A stretch of 64,000 bases of DNA from Bacteroidales bacterium (GTDB lineage: Bacteria; Bacteroidota; Bacteroidia; Bacteroidales; UBA932): the NCBI GenBank assembly GCA_017398125.1, contig JAFQHE010000043.1, positions 1-64,000 of the forward strand. Direction: 5' to 3'. A model generated the notes under the pieces. That model did no database searches and was not told where the DNA came from. It saw only the letters and a list, made by a program, of their open reading frames with translations. The position numbers and the translations under genes were made by a program. Below, piece after piece: positions 17,365 to 25,889 of the stretch. Each line of letters starts with the position of its first letter. The stretch's first letter is position 1.

Positions 17365-17601
17365 ATGAATAAAAACTTATTTAAAGTACTTTCAATTTTA
17401 ATTGTTTTACTTATTCTTTCTTAAGAATCATTAAATGCAAGTTCTACATTATCTCAACTTGACAAAACCATTGTAGAAAAGAACAGTTCCCAAAGTTGTT
17501 ATTCAGTAAACATAGTATCTGATTTGGGAAAAGACAAAATAAGACCTTACTAAGCACTTACAAAAGCATTAATAAAATCAAAGAAATCCATAAAGCCAAC
17601 A
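17365..17601 (+). pseudogene. Candidate decayed secreted-peptide gene upstream of the propeller lipoprotein
   Basis: From ATG at 17365 the frame reads MNKNLFKVLSILIVLLILS, a good signal peptide or membrane anchor, then TAA at 17422-17424. It continues as ESLNASSTLSQLDKTIVEKN to a second TAA after DLGKDKIRPY, and then runs in frame into the lipoprotein start. Both stops are one C-to-T change from CAA (Gln). A dead small secreted protein is the simplest reading. Chance is possible because the stretch is AT-rich. Confidence 0.25.
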
Positions 17602-18819
17602 ATGGAATCAAAAATGAGACTTATCCCCAGTATTTTCTTCTTTTCAATAGCACTTTTATTGATATTTTCATCCTGCAACAATCAAGATGGCAATGATGCC
17701 CATTCAATTGAATTTGCACTTGACAATTGCAAAGATATGCCATTGAGTACCTATGCATCAAAAATTGAATATCTCCCATTGGAAACAAAAAGAAATTCTG
17801 TAATGGAAGCGGTTTCAGATGTTGATACAGATGGAGAACTGCTATACACTTTTTGTAAGTATGCTCCTCAGAAAGTATATGTTTTTGATATGCAGGGGCA
17901 TTTTGTCAATGAGATTGACAAAAACGGCAGAGGCCCTGGGGAGTATACGAGTGTTTTGGATTTTCATCTTGAGAAAGATCTGCAAAAAACTTATATTTCA
18001 TTGGTTACTGCTGATGCCAGAATTCTCTCATATAACGTAGATGGGGATTGCGTTAGAGAGGTTAACCTTAATCTTCCAAAAAGAAGCCGTATAACTTCCA
18101 GTGCATATATCAGCAATGGAAGATATGCGATTGTAACTACTTCTTATGTGATAGACAGAGAAAAGCGACAGACAATAGCCGACTCCCGGAAACTGACAAT
18201 TATTGATACTACAGGAAAACTGCTATATGAGAAGGTGTTGGCAATCAGTAAGCCTACACATAAAGAATACTATGACCGAGGTCATTTTGCCTACTCCTAC
18301 AACGGTAATTTAAGAATGAGCACAGGAATGGAGTCCAGAGATTCTTTGATGGTTTTTAATGACCAAATGGAGGTGATATCCAACCATATTTTTGATTTTG
18401 GACAACTCAGACCTGATATCAATGAAAATGGTGCGCAAATCATACACAGATGGAATATTGAGACCGATAGTTTTATTAAGTTTCAGGTAAGCGCCTCTTG
18501 GGAATCTATGACCAAGATATATCCGGAGAATCGGGGCAAACGTGGTCATACAACTTCCATGTATCTTGATAAAGAGACAAATGAACTCTTTACAATTCCG
18601 TACAATTATGATTTTTCACTTGATGGCTTTACCAATGACATTGACCAGGGAGTTCCATTTGTACCGACATTTGTAAGTGGCAACAAGATGTATCAGCCGG
18701 TACAAGCCGAAAAATTTATAGAGTATGCTCATATGAGCAATTCCCCAAAGATGAAAGAGATTGCAGCAACTCTTACAGAAGAGAGTAATCCTGTATTGAT
18801 AGTTGCAACACTAAAATAA
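17602..18819 (+). CDS. 6-bladed beta-propeller lipoprotein
   Basis: The product of about 405 residues begins with a lipoprotein signal (MRLIPSIFFFSIALLLIFSSC from the second Met at 17614), with the lipobox LIFSSC. The mature part shows the repeated propeller pattern of Bacteroidota 6-bladed beta-propeller proteins: VSDVDTDGELLYTF, KVYVFDMQGHFVNEIDKNGRGPGEY, ISLVTADARILSYNVDG and KLTIIDTTGKLLYE. The GRGPGEY sequence is common in this family. It is probably anchored at the outer membrane. Function is unknown; relatives are numerous in gut Bacteroidales, often beside small secreted peptides. It has no clear operon partner here: the next gene is convergent. Confidence 0.8.
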   Translation: MESKMRLIPSIFFFSIALLLIFSSCNNQDGNDAHSIEFALDNCKDMPLSTYASKIEYLPLETKRNSVMEAVSDVDTDGELLYTFCKYAPQKVYVFDMQGHFVNEIDKNGRGPGEYTSVLDFHLEKDLQKTYISLVTADARILSYNVDGDCVREVNLNLPKRSRITSSAYISNGRYAIVTTSYVIDREKRQTIADSRKLTIIDTTGKLLYEKVLAISKPTHKEYYDRGHFAYSYNGNLRMSTGMESRDSLMVFNDQMEVISNHIFDFGQLRPDINENGAQIIHRWNIETDSFIKFQVSASWESMTKIYPENRGKRGHTTSMYLDKETNELFTIPYNYDFSLDGFTNDIDQGVPFVPTFVSGNKMYQPVQAEKFIEYAHMSNSPKMKEIAATLTEESNPVLIVATLK

Positions 18820-18872
18820 GCGATTTTGTGAGTGATTTTGTGGCGGTTTTAGGGATACTTTACTCCGAAGAG

Positions 18873-19760
18873 TTAGAAAGTAGCCCTGACTGTTCTGATT
18901 CCTACGTTGCTCTTGATTCCGTTGATATACTCAACAATTGTACGGTGATCAATTGTTACCTTCATTGCATCCATTGAGGCGTGGATGAAGCTCTTTTTGC
19001 CGTTGTTATCAATCACAATTCCTACATGCGTGAGGTCAAGGCCTTCTGTTGCTGTGCAAAAGGCAATCATATCGCCAGGCTGCAACTGCTCAAGGTATTT
19101 TGGCACTTCTGCTTTTGGAATATAGTGATAAGAGTGGCTGTTGAGTTCTTTTTCAACCTCTGCAATTTTTGCGATATTCTCAGGGTTGTCCTTGAGTTGT
19201 TTGTACCGATCGCTCTTTCTGGTCATGAATGAGAATTTCTGGTCAAGAGGTGTGTTTGCAATCTCTCTGCTCATCTCCTTTACAACTCCGTTTTTTTCGG
19301 CCTGGAGAATCCACTCGCTTGTATAGTGAATGCGGCTGGTGTAGCCGTCAACTATACCGTTCCTGTAGCGGAAATTCTGAATGTTTTTGCAGAAATTTAC
19401 GTATGATGTATCATTGCTCTTTGCAGTTTGTGCCAATGCAAAACATGATTCCACAAAGAGAATGCAGTCTGTTGAATCAAGATTTACAACAAGTTTCTCC
19501 TTATTGCCGTTCTCAAGTGTGTTTGCTACGTATGGTGTTCCTTGTCTTAGCAGTGCCGCCTTGAGTATAAGGTCATTTGTCGGGAGTTCTCTGTGCTGGT
19601 AAAGTTCTTTCATCAGTTTGCTGTATGTGGAATTATATTTTACTCCATCATTTTCTGATTTGGAAGGTGTCTGTGAGCATGCCTTTATTTGTACAAGTAC
19701 CATCAGCAGAATAAGGGCCAAAACTCCTTTTCTCTTTATAAATCCCGATAAATTATTCAT
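18873..19760 (-). CDS. DUF1460 family N-acetylmuramoyl-L-alanine amidase-like lipoprotein
   Basis: The start is placed at ATG 19760 (MNNLSGFIKRKG), which begins a signal peptide with VLALILLMVLVQIKAC as a likely lipobox. The upstream in-frame extension lacks coding character. The mature part matches DUF1460, an NlpC/P60-like fold: LNLDSTDCILFVESCFAL holds the probable catalytic Cys, DLTHVGIVIDNNGK the His, and YLEQLQPGDMIAFC precedes them as in other papain-like peptidoglycan amidases. The gene product should act on peptidoglycan in the periplasm. It converges with the propeller lipoprotein, and 424 bases lie between its start and ilvE; that gap contains the ilv terminator. Confidence 0.8.
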   Translation of the reverse strand: MNNLSGFIKRKGVLALILLMVLVQIKACSQTPSKSENDGVKYNSTYSKLMKELYQHRELPTNDLILKAALLRQGTPYVANTLENGNKEKLVVNLDSTDCILFVESCFALAQTAKSNDTSYVNFCKNIQNFRYRNGIVDGYTSRIHYTSEWILQAEKNGVVKEMSREIANTPLDQKFSFMTRKSDRYKQLKDNPENIAKIAEVEKELNSHSYHYIPKAEVPKYLEQLQPGDMIAFCTATEGLDLTHVGIVIDNNGKKSFIHASMDAMKVTIDHRTIVEYINGIKSNVGIRTVRATF

Positions 19761-20087
19761 ATTATTACCAATTAGTAGGTTTTTCAATTCAATTTGCTCT
19801 CTGTAACCAATATATGTACTGCTACTGTTCTTTTTGTGTGTAATGTCAAATCTTATATAGAATTCTATTTTGCAGAGAACTGAATGCATGTGCAGAATTC
19901 TTTTTGCGAAGATAACAAATCAAATCAAATAATAGATGCGTGAATGTGTAATTCTGTAGGATTCGGGGGCTTAACTGAAGATAATGTTACGTATATGGTT
20001 ATTTGCTCATGGGCAATCACGCAGAAAAGTTCATATCTGCTTGCTTGTAATATGTATGCTCAAAATGTTTGATAGCTCTAATATCCG

Positions 20088-20126
20088 TTAAAGAAATATC
20101 CCTGTCAGAGAATTCTAACAGGGATA
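20088..20126 (-). terminator. Intrinsic terminator of the ilv operon
   Basis: TATCCCTGT (20097-20105) and ACAGGGATA (20118-20126) form a perfect 9-bp stem with a 12-base loop. Read on the minus strand it is followed by TTTCTTT. It lies about 60 bases after the ilvE stop. A weaker inverted repeat (CAAATTGT/ACAATTTG, 20159-20184) sits immediately after that stop. Confidence 0.7.
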
Positions 20127-20184
20127 AGTCACTTTTGATCTGATTTTGTGGTCACTGTCAAATTGTCCAAATTTGAACAATTTG

Positions 20185-21207
20185 TTATAGAACTACGCAC
20201 CAGTTGTGGGTATCTTCAATTTCACCACGTTGTATGCCTACAAGAGTATTGTAAAGTTTACGGCTTACTGGGCCACACTCTTTTGCATATTTGTAAACTG
20301 CGTTGAACTCTGCACCCTCAATTGAAGGTTTGTCATCAACCTGGTTTACTGGAGTAATTACTACAGCGGTACCACACTCGCCAACCTCCTCAAATGTTGC
20401 AAGTTCCTCAACTGGAATAGGTCTGCGCTCAGTCTTGTATCCAAGATCCTTTGCAACCTGCTCCAATGATTTGTTTGTGATAGAAGGCAATACGGTGTGA
20501 GAATCAGGTGTTATGTATGTGTTGTCCTTGATACCGAAGAAATTTGATGAAGAGAACTCATCAATGTATTTGTGCTCTTTAGGGTCAAGGTAAAGAACGC
20601 CGGGATAGCCTGCACGTTTAGCTTCAAGACCGGCAAACAAAGATGCAGCATAGTTTCCGCCAACTTTGTATGAACCGCTTCCCTTGTGGGCCGCACGGTC
20701 ATATTCACGTGCAATAACAGCTTTTACAGGGCTGTCAATTCCACCTGCGTATGCACCCACTGGGGCAACCATAATCATAAAAAATGCCTCAACTGATGGT
20801 TTTACTCCCAATTGTGGTCCAACACCAATAAGGGTAGGACGGATATATAGTGAAGCCCCTGTATCATGTGGAGGAATAAAATCGGCATTCTCAAGCACAA
20901 CCTGTTTAACCATCTCTACGAACATCTCCTCGCTTGGAGCTGCTATTCCAAGATATGTAGCTGAGCGGATAAGACGTTTTGCATTCTCATCTGGTCTGAA
21001 AATTCTGATTTTACCATCTTTGCATTTGAAAGCCTTAAGTCCTTCAAAACACTCTACTCCGTAATGTAGTGACGCCGAAAGGGCACTGATTGTAATATTG
21101 TCATCTGTTCTGCTTTCTACAGGTCCCCATTGTCCATCCTTGTAATGGGAGCAAACCATTGTGTTGGTTTTGATGTAGTTGAAACCTAAGCTATTCCACT
21201 CAATCAT
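20185..21207 (-). CDS. ilvE: Branched-chain amino acid aminotransferase
   Basis: This class IV PLP aminotransferase catalyses the last step of Ile, Val and Leu synthesis, transferring the amino group from glutamate to the 2-oxo acids. The start is set at ATG 21207 (MIEWNSLGFNYIKTNTM). Seen motifs are LHYGVECFEGLKAFK, FRPDENAKRL, the PLP lysine in GSGSYKVGGNYAAS, and YLDPKEHKYIDEFSSSNFF. The length of 340 residues is normal. It is the last gene of the ilv cluster, 255 bases after ilvA, and a hairpin lies in that gap. It may therefore be expressed partly from its own promoter. A terminator follows. Confidence 0.93.
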   Translation of the reverse strand: MIEWNSLGFNYIKTNTMVCSHYKDGQWGPVESRTDDNITISALSASLHYGVECFEGLKAFKCKDGKIRIFRPDENAKRLIRSATYLGIAAPSEEMFVEMVKQVVLENADFIPPHDTGASLYIRPTLIGVGPQLGVKPSVEAFFMIMVAPVGAYAGGIDSPVKAVIAREYDRAAHKGSGSYKVGGNYAASLFAGLEAKRAGYPGVLYLDPKEHKYIDEFSSSNFFGIKDNTYITPDSHTVLPSITNKSLEQVAKDLGYKTERRPIPVEELATFEEVGECGTAVVITPVNQVDDKPSIEGAEFNAVYKYAKECGPVSRKLYNTLVGIQRGEIEDTHNWCVVL

Positions 21208-21388
21208 AATAATAATAATGTTTAATGTTAAATAATTTCTCTGTGGTACTTTGTCTGCCTGTTTATACTGGAACACAATCACTTTTCATTACCGACAATT
21301 GGCTACCGCATCAAAAGCAGACATCGAATCAAAGGTAAGAATTATCTTTATATTAAAAAATTGCAATTCTCTCTTTATAAAAGTATAT

Positions 21389-21423
21389 CTTCAGATAAGG
21401 TACATCTGTGCCGTTATCTGAAG
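21389..21423 (-). terminator. Stem-loop between ilvA and ilvE
   Basis: CTTCAGATAA (21389-21398) and TTATCTGAAG (21414-21423) form a perfect 10-bp stem 40 bases after the ilvA stop. On the minus strand the following bases are ATATACTTTT, a weak U-tract. It may be a partial terminator that lowers ilvE expression, or an RNA stabiliser. Confidence 0.5.
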
Positions 21424-21462
21424 ATAGTTTAATTCCCAAACCAGGTGAACGGCTGTTCAATC

Positions 21463-22722
21463 TCAAATAAGGAACTCAAAAAGGTCCTTTTTCTCATTCA
21501 GGTATTCATATACAATACCCTGTTCATCCATCCTCTTAATTAGCTTGAGATAATCTTCTGGAGTTGCAACTTCAATTCCAATTACTGCAGGACCAGCCTC
21601 CTTGTTGGTCTTTTTGATATATGAGAAGTGGGTTATGTCGTCGTTAGGTCCAAGTGTATCTCTGATAAAACCGAGCAATGCACCTGAACGTTGCGGAAAG
21701 CGGATAATGAAGTAGTGCTTCAATCTTTCGTACAATAGGGATTTCTCCCTCATCTCTTCCATTCTTGTAATGTCATTATTGCTTCCGCTGATGATGCATA
21801 CAACATTTTTTCCCTTTATCTTGTCGGCATAGAATCTCAATGCAGTAACAGAAATCGCACCAGCCGGCTCAACAACTATCGCATTTTTGTTGTAAAGCTC
21901 CAGGATAGTTGAACATACAGCCCCTTCGGGTACAACGACAATATCATCCAAAACCTCCTTGCATATCTCAAAAGTGTAGTTGCCGACCCTTTTTACAGCC
22001 GCTCCATCTACAAATTTGTCAATACGATCAAGTTCTGTAACTTCACCTTTTTCAAGAGATGCCTTCATGCTGGCAGCACCAGCCGGCTCGACACCTATGA
22101 TTTTGGTTGAAGGGCTTATCTGTTTTATATAGGAACCTATACCGGATACAATACCGCCGCCTCCAATAGGTACAAATATGTAATCAAGCTGGCATTTGCT
22201 GTCCTGGAGTATCTCCATTCCAATAGTGCCTTGACCCTCAATGATTTTTGGGTCATCGAACGGAGGAATGAATGTCTTTCCTGTCTGACTTGCATACTCT
22301 TTTGCTTCAATATTTGAGGCATCAAAAGTATCTCCACTTAAAATAATCTCAATGCATCCGTTTCCAAACATCTTCACTTGCTCAATCTTTTGCTTTGGTG
22401 TAGTGCTTGGCATGTAGATGGTGCCCTTTATGTTGAGCAGTTTGCATGATAGTGCCACACCTTGGGCATGGTTTCCGGCACTTGCGCAAACGATACCGCA
22501 TTCAAGCTGTTCGGGCGAGAGACTTTTGATCTTGTTGTACGCTCCCCTTATTTTGTAGGAGCGTACAATCTGCAGATCTTCTCTTTTTAGAAAAACATTG
22601 GCATCATAAGCATCTGACAAGTGCATATTATGCATTAGAGGTGTAGGGGTAACTACTTCCGACAAAGTAATCTTTGCTTTGGAAATATCCTGCAACTGTG
22701 GAAAATATCTGCTTACGTCCAT
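21463..22722 (-). CDS. ilvA: Threonine ammonia-lyase (threonine dehydratase)
   Basis: The enzyme converts L-threonine to 2-oxobutanoate and ammonia, the committed step to isoleucine. The start is ATG 22722 (MDVSRYFPQL), just inside the upstream limit set by the ilvC stop at 22736. PLP-fold motifs are LKREDLQIVRSYKIRGAYNK (with the Schiff-base lysine), CASAGNHAQGVA and VPIGGGGIVSGIGS. A C-terminal ACT-like part of about 80 residues (YFIIRFPQRSGALLGFIRD) is the shorter one-domain form, between the catabolic and the long biosynthetic enzymes. Placement in the ilv operon supports a biosynthetic role with feedback control by isoleucine. Confidence 0.93.
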   Translation of the reverse strand: MDVSRYFPQLQDISKAKITLSEVVTPTPLMHNMHLSDAYDANVFLKREDLQIVRSYKIRGAYNKIKSLSPEQLECGIVCASAGNHAQGVALSCKLLNIKGTIYMPSTTPKQKIEQVKMFGNGCIEIILSGDTFDASNIEAKEYASQTGKTFIPPFDDPKIIEGQGTIGMEILQDSKCQLDYIFVPIGGGGIVSGIGSYIKQISPSTKIIGVEPAGAASMKASLEKGEVTELDRIDKFVDGAAVKRVGNYTFEICKEVLDDIVVVPEGAVCSTILELYNKNAIVVEPAGAISVTALRFYADKIKGKNVVCIISGSNNDITRMEEMREKSLLYERLKHYFIIRFPQRSGALLGFIRDTLGPNDDITHFSYIKKTNKEAGPAVIGIEVATPEDYLKLIKRMDEQGIVYEYLNEKKDLFEFLI

Positions 22723-22735
22723 TGTTCTCTCAAAA

Positions 22736-23785
22736 TTATTTGTTTCTTTCAGGACGAAGAGAACGTACAACCTCACCAGTTTGCCACATCTCGCTCTCTC
22801 TCATCTCTTTAAGCTCAGCCTCAAGTTTTACTCTATAATCAGGTTTGCTGTTTGAGTCAATTGAAACTTGAGCCTCACGGCCAGTTTTAACCTCTTCATA
22901 CAACTCTTTGAATACAGGAAGCGAAGCATCTCTGAACTTCTTCCACCAGTCCAAAGCACCTCTTTGTGCAGTAGTTGAACAGTTTGCGTACATCCAGTCC
23001 ATACCGTTCTCTGCGATTAGAGGCATAAGGCTCTGTGACAACTCCTCTACAGTCTCATTGAATGCCTCTGAAGGGGTGTGGCCATTCTCTCTCAATACCT
23101 GGTACTGTGCTGCAAAGATACCCTGGATAGCACCCATTAGAGTACCTCTCTCACCAGTAAGGTCTGAGTAAACCTCTTTCTTGAATGTTGTCTCAAACAA
23201 GTAACCGCTTCCGATACCAACGCCCAAAGAGATTACTCTTTCAAATGCTTTACCTGTAGCATCCTGATAGATTGCGTATGATGAGTTCAAACCTCTTCCT
23301 TCAAGGAACAATCTTCTTAGAGATGTACCTGAACCTTTAGGAGCTACCAGGATAACGTCAACATCAGCAGGAGGAACTATGCCTGTTCTGTCTGAATATG
23401 TTATACCAAAGCCATGTGAGAAATATAGGGCTTTACCAGGAGTAAGGTGCTTCTTTACTGTAGGCCAAACAGAGATCTGTCCTGCATCTGAAAGAAGGTA
23501 TTGAATGATTGTACCTTTTTCACAAGCCTCTTCAATATCAAACAAAGTCTCGCCTGGAACCCAACCGTCGGCAACTGCTTTATCCCAAGTTTTTGAACCT
23601 TTTCTCTGGCCAACTATCACGTTGAATCCGTTGTCCTTAAGGTTTAAAGCTTGTCCGGGGCCTTGTACTCCGTAGCCGATAATTGCAATTGTTTCGTCTT
23701 TAAGTACTTCAAGAGCTTTTTTCAAAGGGAACTCTTCGCGGGTCATTACCTGTTCTTCTATCCCGCCAAAATTCATTGTTGCCAT
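22736..23785 (-). CDS. ilvC: Ketol-acid reductoisomerase
   Basis: This 349-residue protein carries out the NAD(P)H-dependent isomerisation and reduction of acetolactate and acetohydroxybutyrate. The Rossmann motif is IAIIGYGVQGPGQALNLKD, the cofactor loop is GQRKGSKTWD, and YFSHGFGITYSD follows. The C-terminal helical domain has DLTGERGTLMGAIQGIFAAQ with the Mg-binding Asp/Glu residues. GPGQ in place of GSQG and the short N-terminal extension are typical of the Bacteroidota form. It lies 51 bases after ilvN. Its last codons run to within 14 bases of the ilvA start, implying coupled translation. Confidence 0.95.
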   Translation of the reverse strand: MATMNFGGIEEQVMTREEFPLKKALEVLKDETIAIIGYGVQGPGQALNLKDNGFNVIVGQRKGSKTWDKAVADGWVPGETLFDIEEACEKGTIIQYLLSDAGQISVWPTVKKHLTPGKALYFSHGFGITYSDRTGIVPPADVDVILVAPKGSGTSLRRLFLEGRGLNSSYAIYQDATGKAFERVISLGVGIGSGYLFETTFKKEVYSDLTGERGTLMGAIQGIFAAQYQVLRENGHTPSEAFNETVEELSQSLMPLIAENGMDWMYANCSTTAQRGALDWWKKFRDASLPVFKELYEEVKTGREAQVSIDSNSKPDYRVKLEAELKEMRESEMWQTGEVVRSLRPERNK

Positions 23786-23836
23786 AATTAATTTTATAAT
23801 TGGTTATGTAATAAATAATTTTTTCTTTTTATATAC

Positions 23837-24082
23837 TTACGCAATAGCAGAGTATTGAACACTTTTTATATCAATTATATTGTTCATCTGACTCACTATT
23901 CTCTCTATTGCCTCCTGAGATGTGTTTGCGCAAATCTGATATTTGCTGTCTCCATCTTCTGATTGTGACAGTACAAAACTCTCAACTGGAATATTCTTTT
24001 GCAAGTACAATGAGGTAATTCTGTTAAGAATATCTATTCTGTTCTTGCCCAATGCTGTTACTGTAAATCTTTGTGCCTCCAT
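23837..24082 (-). CDS. ilvN: Acetolactate synthase regulatory subunit, single ACT domain (short form)
   Basis: The 81-residue protein is one ACT domain: RFTVTALGKNRIDILNRITSLYLQKNIPVESFVLSQS. It occupies the place of the acetolactate synthase small subunit between ilvB and ilvC, with gaps of 38 and 51 bases. Typical IlvN/IlvH proteins are about 160-180 residues with a second C-terminal domain. This one stops after the ACT domain, like the short IlvM type of enteric bacteria. There is no sign of a frameshift. It should bind valine or a related effector and control IlvB activity, but feedback behaviour may differ from the long form. Confidence 0.85.
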   Translation of the reverse strand: MEAQRFTVTALGKNRIDILNRITSLYLQKNIPVESFVLSQSEDGDSKYQICANTSQEAIERIVSQMNNIIDIKSVQYSAIA

Positions 24083-24120
24083 ATATGTATCGTATAATTC
24101 AGTTGTCGATAAAGTGTTTT

Positions 24121-25827
24121 CTATTTGTTAGGATTTTCGTATATCATCTCATCCAATGTAGCACCAGCTGGTATCATAGGAAATACATTCTCCTCCTCTT
24201 TAACCTCAACTTCAAGGAAATAGGCTCCCTCTGATTCAAGCATCTTCTTCACTTCAGCCTCAATGTCAGATGTTCTGCTTATCTTTCCTGACGGAATATT
24301 GTAGGCCTGTGCCACCTTTTGGAAATCAGGGTTGTCAAGATGTGTAAATGCATATCTCTTGTTGAAGAAGAGCTCCTGCCACTGTCTTACCATACCAAGG
24401 AATGAGTTGTTAAGCAGAACAATCTTGATGTCAATTCCCGATTGCATTATTGTTCCCAACTCCTGCATATTCATCTGGAATCCGCCATCACCCAAAATTG
24501 CAATAACCTGACGATCGGGGTTTCCAACTTTTGTTCCAACAGCAGCCGGAAGGCCGAAGCCCATGGTTCCCAAACCTCCCGATGTTACAAAACTCTTGTG
24601 TTGTACAAATTTTGAGTATCTCGCGCTGAACATCTGGTTTTGTCCGACATCTGTAACGATAATTGCATTTCCGCCAGTCAAATCTGTGATCTTTGCCACA
24701 ACCTGACCCATAAGAACCTCTTCTGTACTATTCAATTTAGGGTTGAAGATTCTTTTGTCCTCCTCAAGAATCAGCTCATTTGCCAAATCAAACCACTCTT
24801 TTCTCTCTACGTATTCAATCTTCTCCATCAATGACTCAAGAATTTCTGCGGCGTCTCCCCTAAGTGGAAGATGAGCTTTGATATTCTTGTTTATCTCAGA
24901 CTGGTCAATCTCAATATGTATAACTTTTGCTTTAGGAGCATATCCTCTGGTCTCACCTGTAACCCTGTCACTGAATCTCATTCCAACCGCTACAATCACA
25001 TCTGCCTCCTGGGTCATTCTGTTAGGAGCAATGTTGCCATGCATACCTACTGCTCCTATATAGTTGGGGTGGAATGAATTCATTACTGATACACCCATAA
25101 GTGTTGCCGCTACAGGAAGGTTTCCCTTCTCACAGAACTCTCTCAATCTCTCTTCGGCATTTGCTATTGCAACACCATGTCCTGCAATTACAAGAGGTCT
25201 TTTTGCTTCGTTTATCAATTTTGCTGCTTGCTCTATCTCACAGTTTTCAGCAAGAGTTCTTCTGATTTCAATATCTTTTACAAGCTCTTTTTTATCGTAT
25301 TTGAAATCAATCATTTCAACCTGAGCATTCTTGGCAATGCTTATTACAACGGGGCCGGGTTTGCCGTTCTGGGCAATATAGAAGGCTTTTGCCATTACTT
25401 CTGGAATCTCACTTGCCTTGGTAATCTGATAGCTCCACTTTGTAATTGGAAGTGTAATGCTTATCATATCTGCCTCCTGGAAGAAGTTGGTGCCGAGTTT
25501 GTCGGCATTGACTTGTGCAGTGATGCAGATTATTGGAGTGGAATCCATCATGGCATCGGCAATACCTGTTACAAAATTGGTAGCACCAGGACCTGCTGTA
25601 GCCATACATACACCAACTTTTCCTGTAGTTCTCGCATAACCTTCAGCAGCATGTACAGCTCCCTGCTCATGTCTTACAAGAATGTGGTTTATCTTGTCTG
25701 TATAGTTGTAAAGTTCATCGTAAAGAGGCATAATGGTTCCACCCGGATATCCAAAGATGGTGTCAACACCTTCTTCCATAAGGGAGAGCAATAAAGCTTT
25801 AGTTCCTCTTACCATATTCTGTTCCAT
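24121..25827 (-). CDS. ilvB: Acetolactate synthase large (catalytic) subunit
   Basis: This 568-residue thiamine-diphosphate enzyme forms acetolactate from two pyruvates, or acetohydroxybutyrate from pyruvate and 2-oxobutanoate. The N-terminal domain has IFGYPGGTIMPLYDEL and the catalytic glutamate in VRHEQGAVHAAEGYAR. GVCMATAGPGATNFVTGIADAMMDSTP is conserved. The C-terminal ThDP-binding motif is AILGDGGFQMNMQELGT, then LNNSFLGMVRQWQELFF. The ATG at 25827 is 62 bases after ilvD. The small subunit follows directly. It is the main control point of the pathway together with the attenuator ahead of ilvD. Confidence 0.95.
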   Translation of the reverse strand: MEQNMVRGTKALLLSLMEEGVDTIFGYPGGTIMPLYDELYNYTDKINHILVRHEQGAVHAAEGYARTTGKVGVCMATAGPGATNFVTGIADAMMDSTPIICITAQVNADKLGTNFFQEADMISITLPITKWSYQITKASEIPEVMAKAFYIAQNGKPGPVVISIAKNAQVEMIDFKYDKKELVKDIEIRRTLAENCEIEQAAKLINEAKRPLVIAGHGVAIANAEERLREFCEKGNLPVAATLMGVSVMNSFHPNYIGAVGMHGNIAPNRMTQEADVIVAVGMRFSDRVTGETRGYAPKAKVIHIEIDQSEINKNIKAHLPLRGDAAEILESLMEKIEYVERKEWFDLANELILEEDKRIFNPKLNSTEEVLMGQVVAKITDLTGGNAIIVTDVGQNQMFSARYSKFVQHKSFVTSGGLGTMGFGLPAAVGTKVGNPDRQVIAILGDGGFQMNMQELGTIMQSGIDIKIVLLNNSFLGMVRQWQELFFNKRYAFTHLDNPDFQKVAQAYNIPSGKISRTSDIEAEVKKMLESEGAYFLEVEVKEEENVFPMIPAGATLDEMIYENPNK

Positions 25828-25889
25828 AAATTCAGCTAAAAATTCTATTGTTTCTTTTATTGTTTTCCAAATTTGTATCCATCTAAGGA

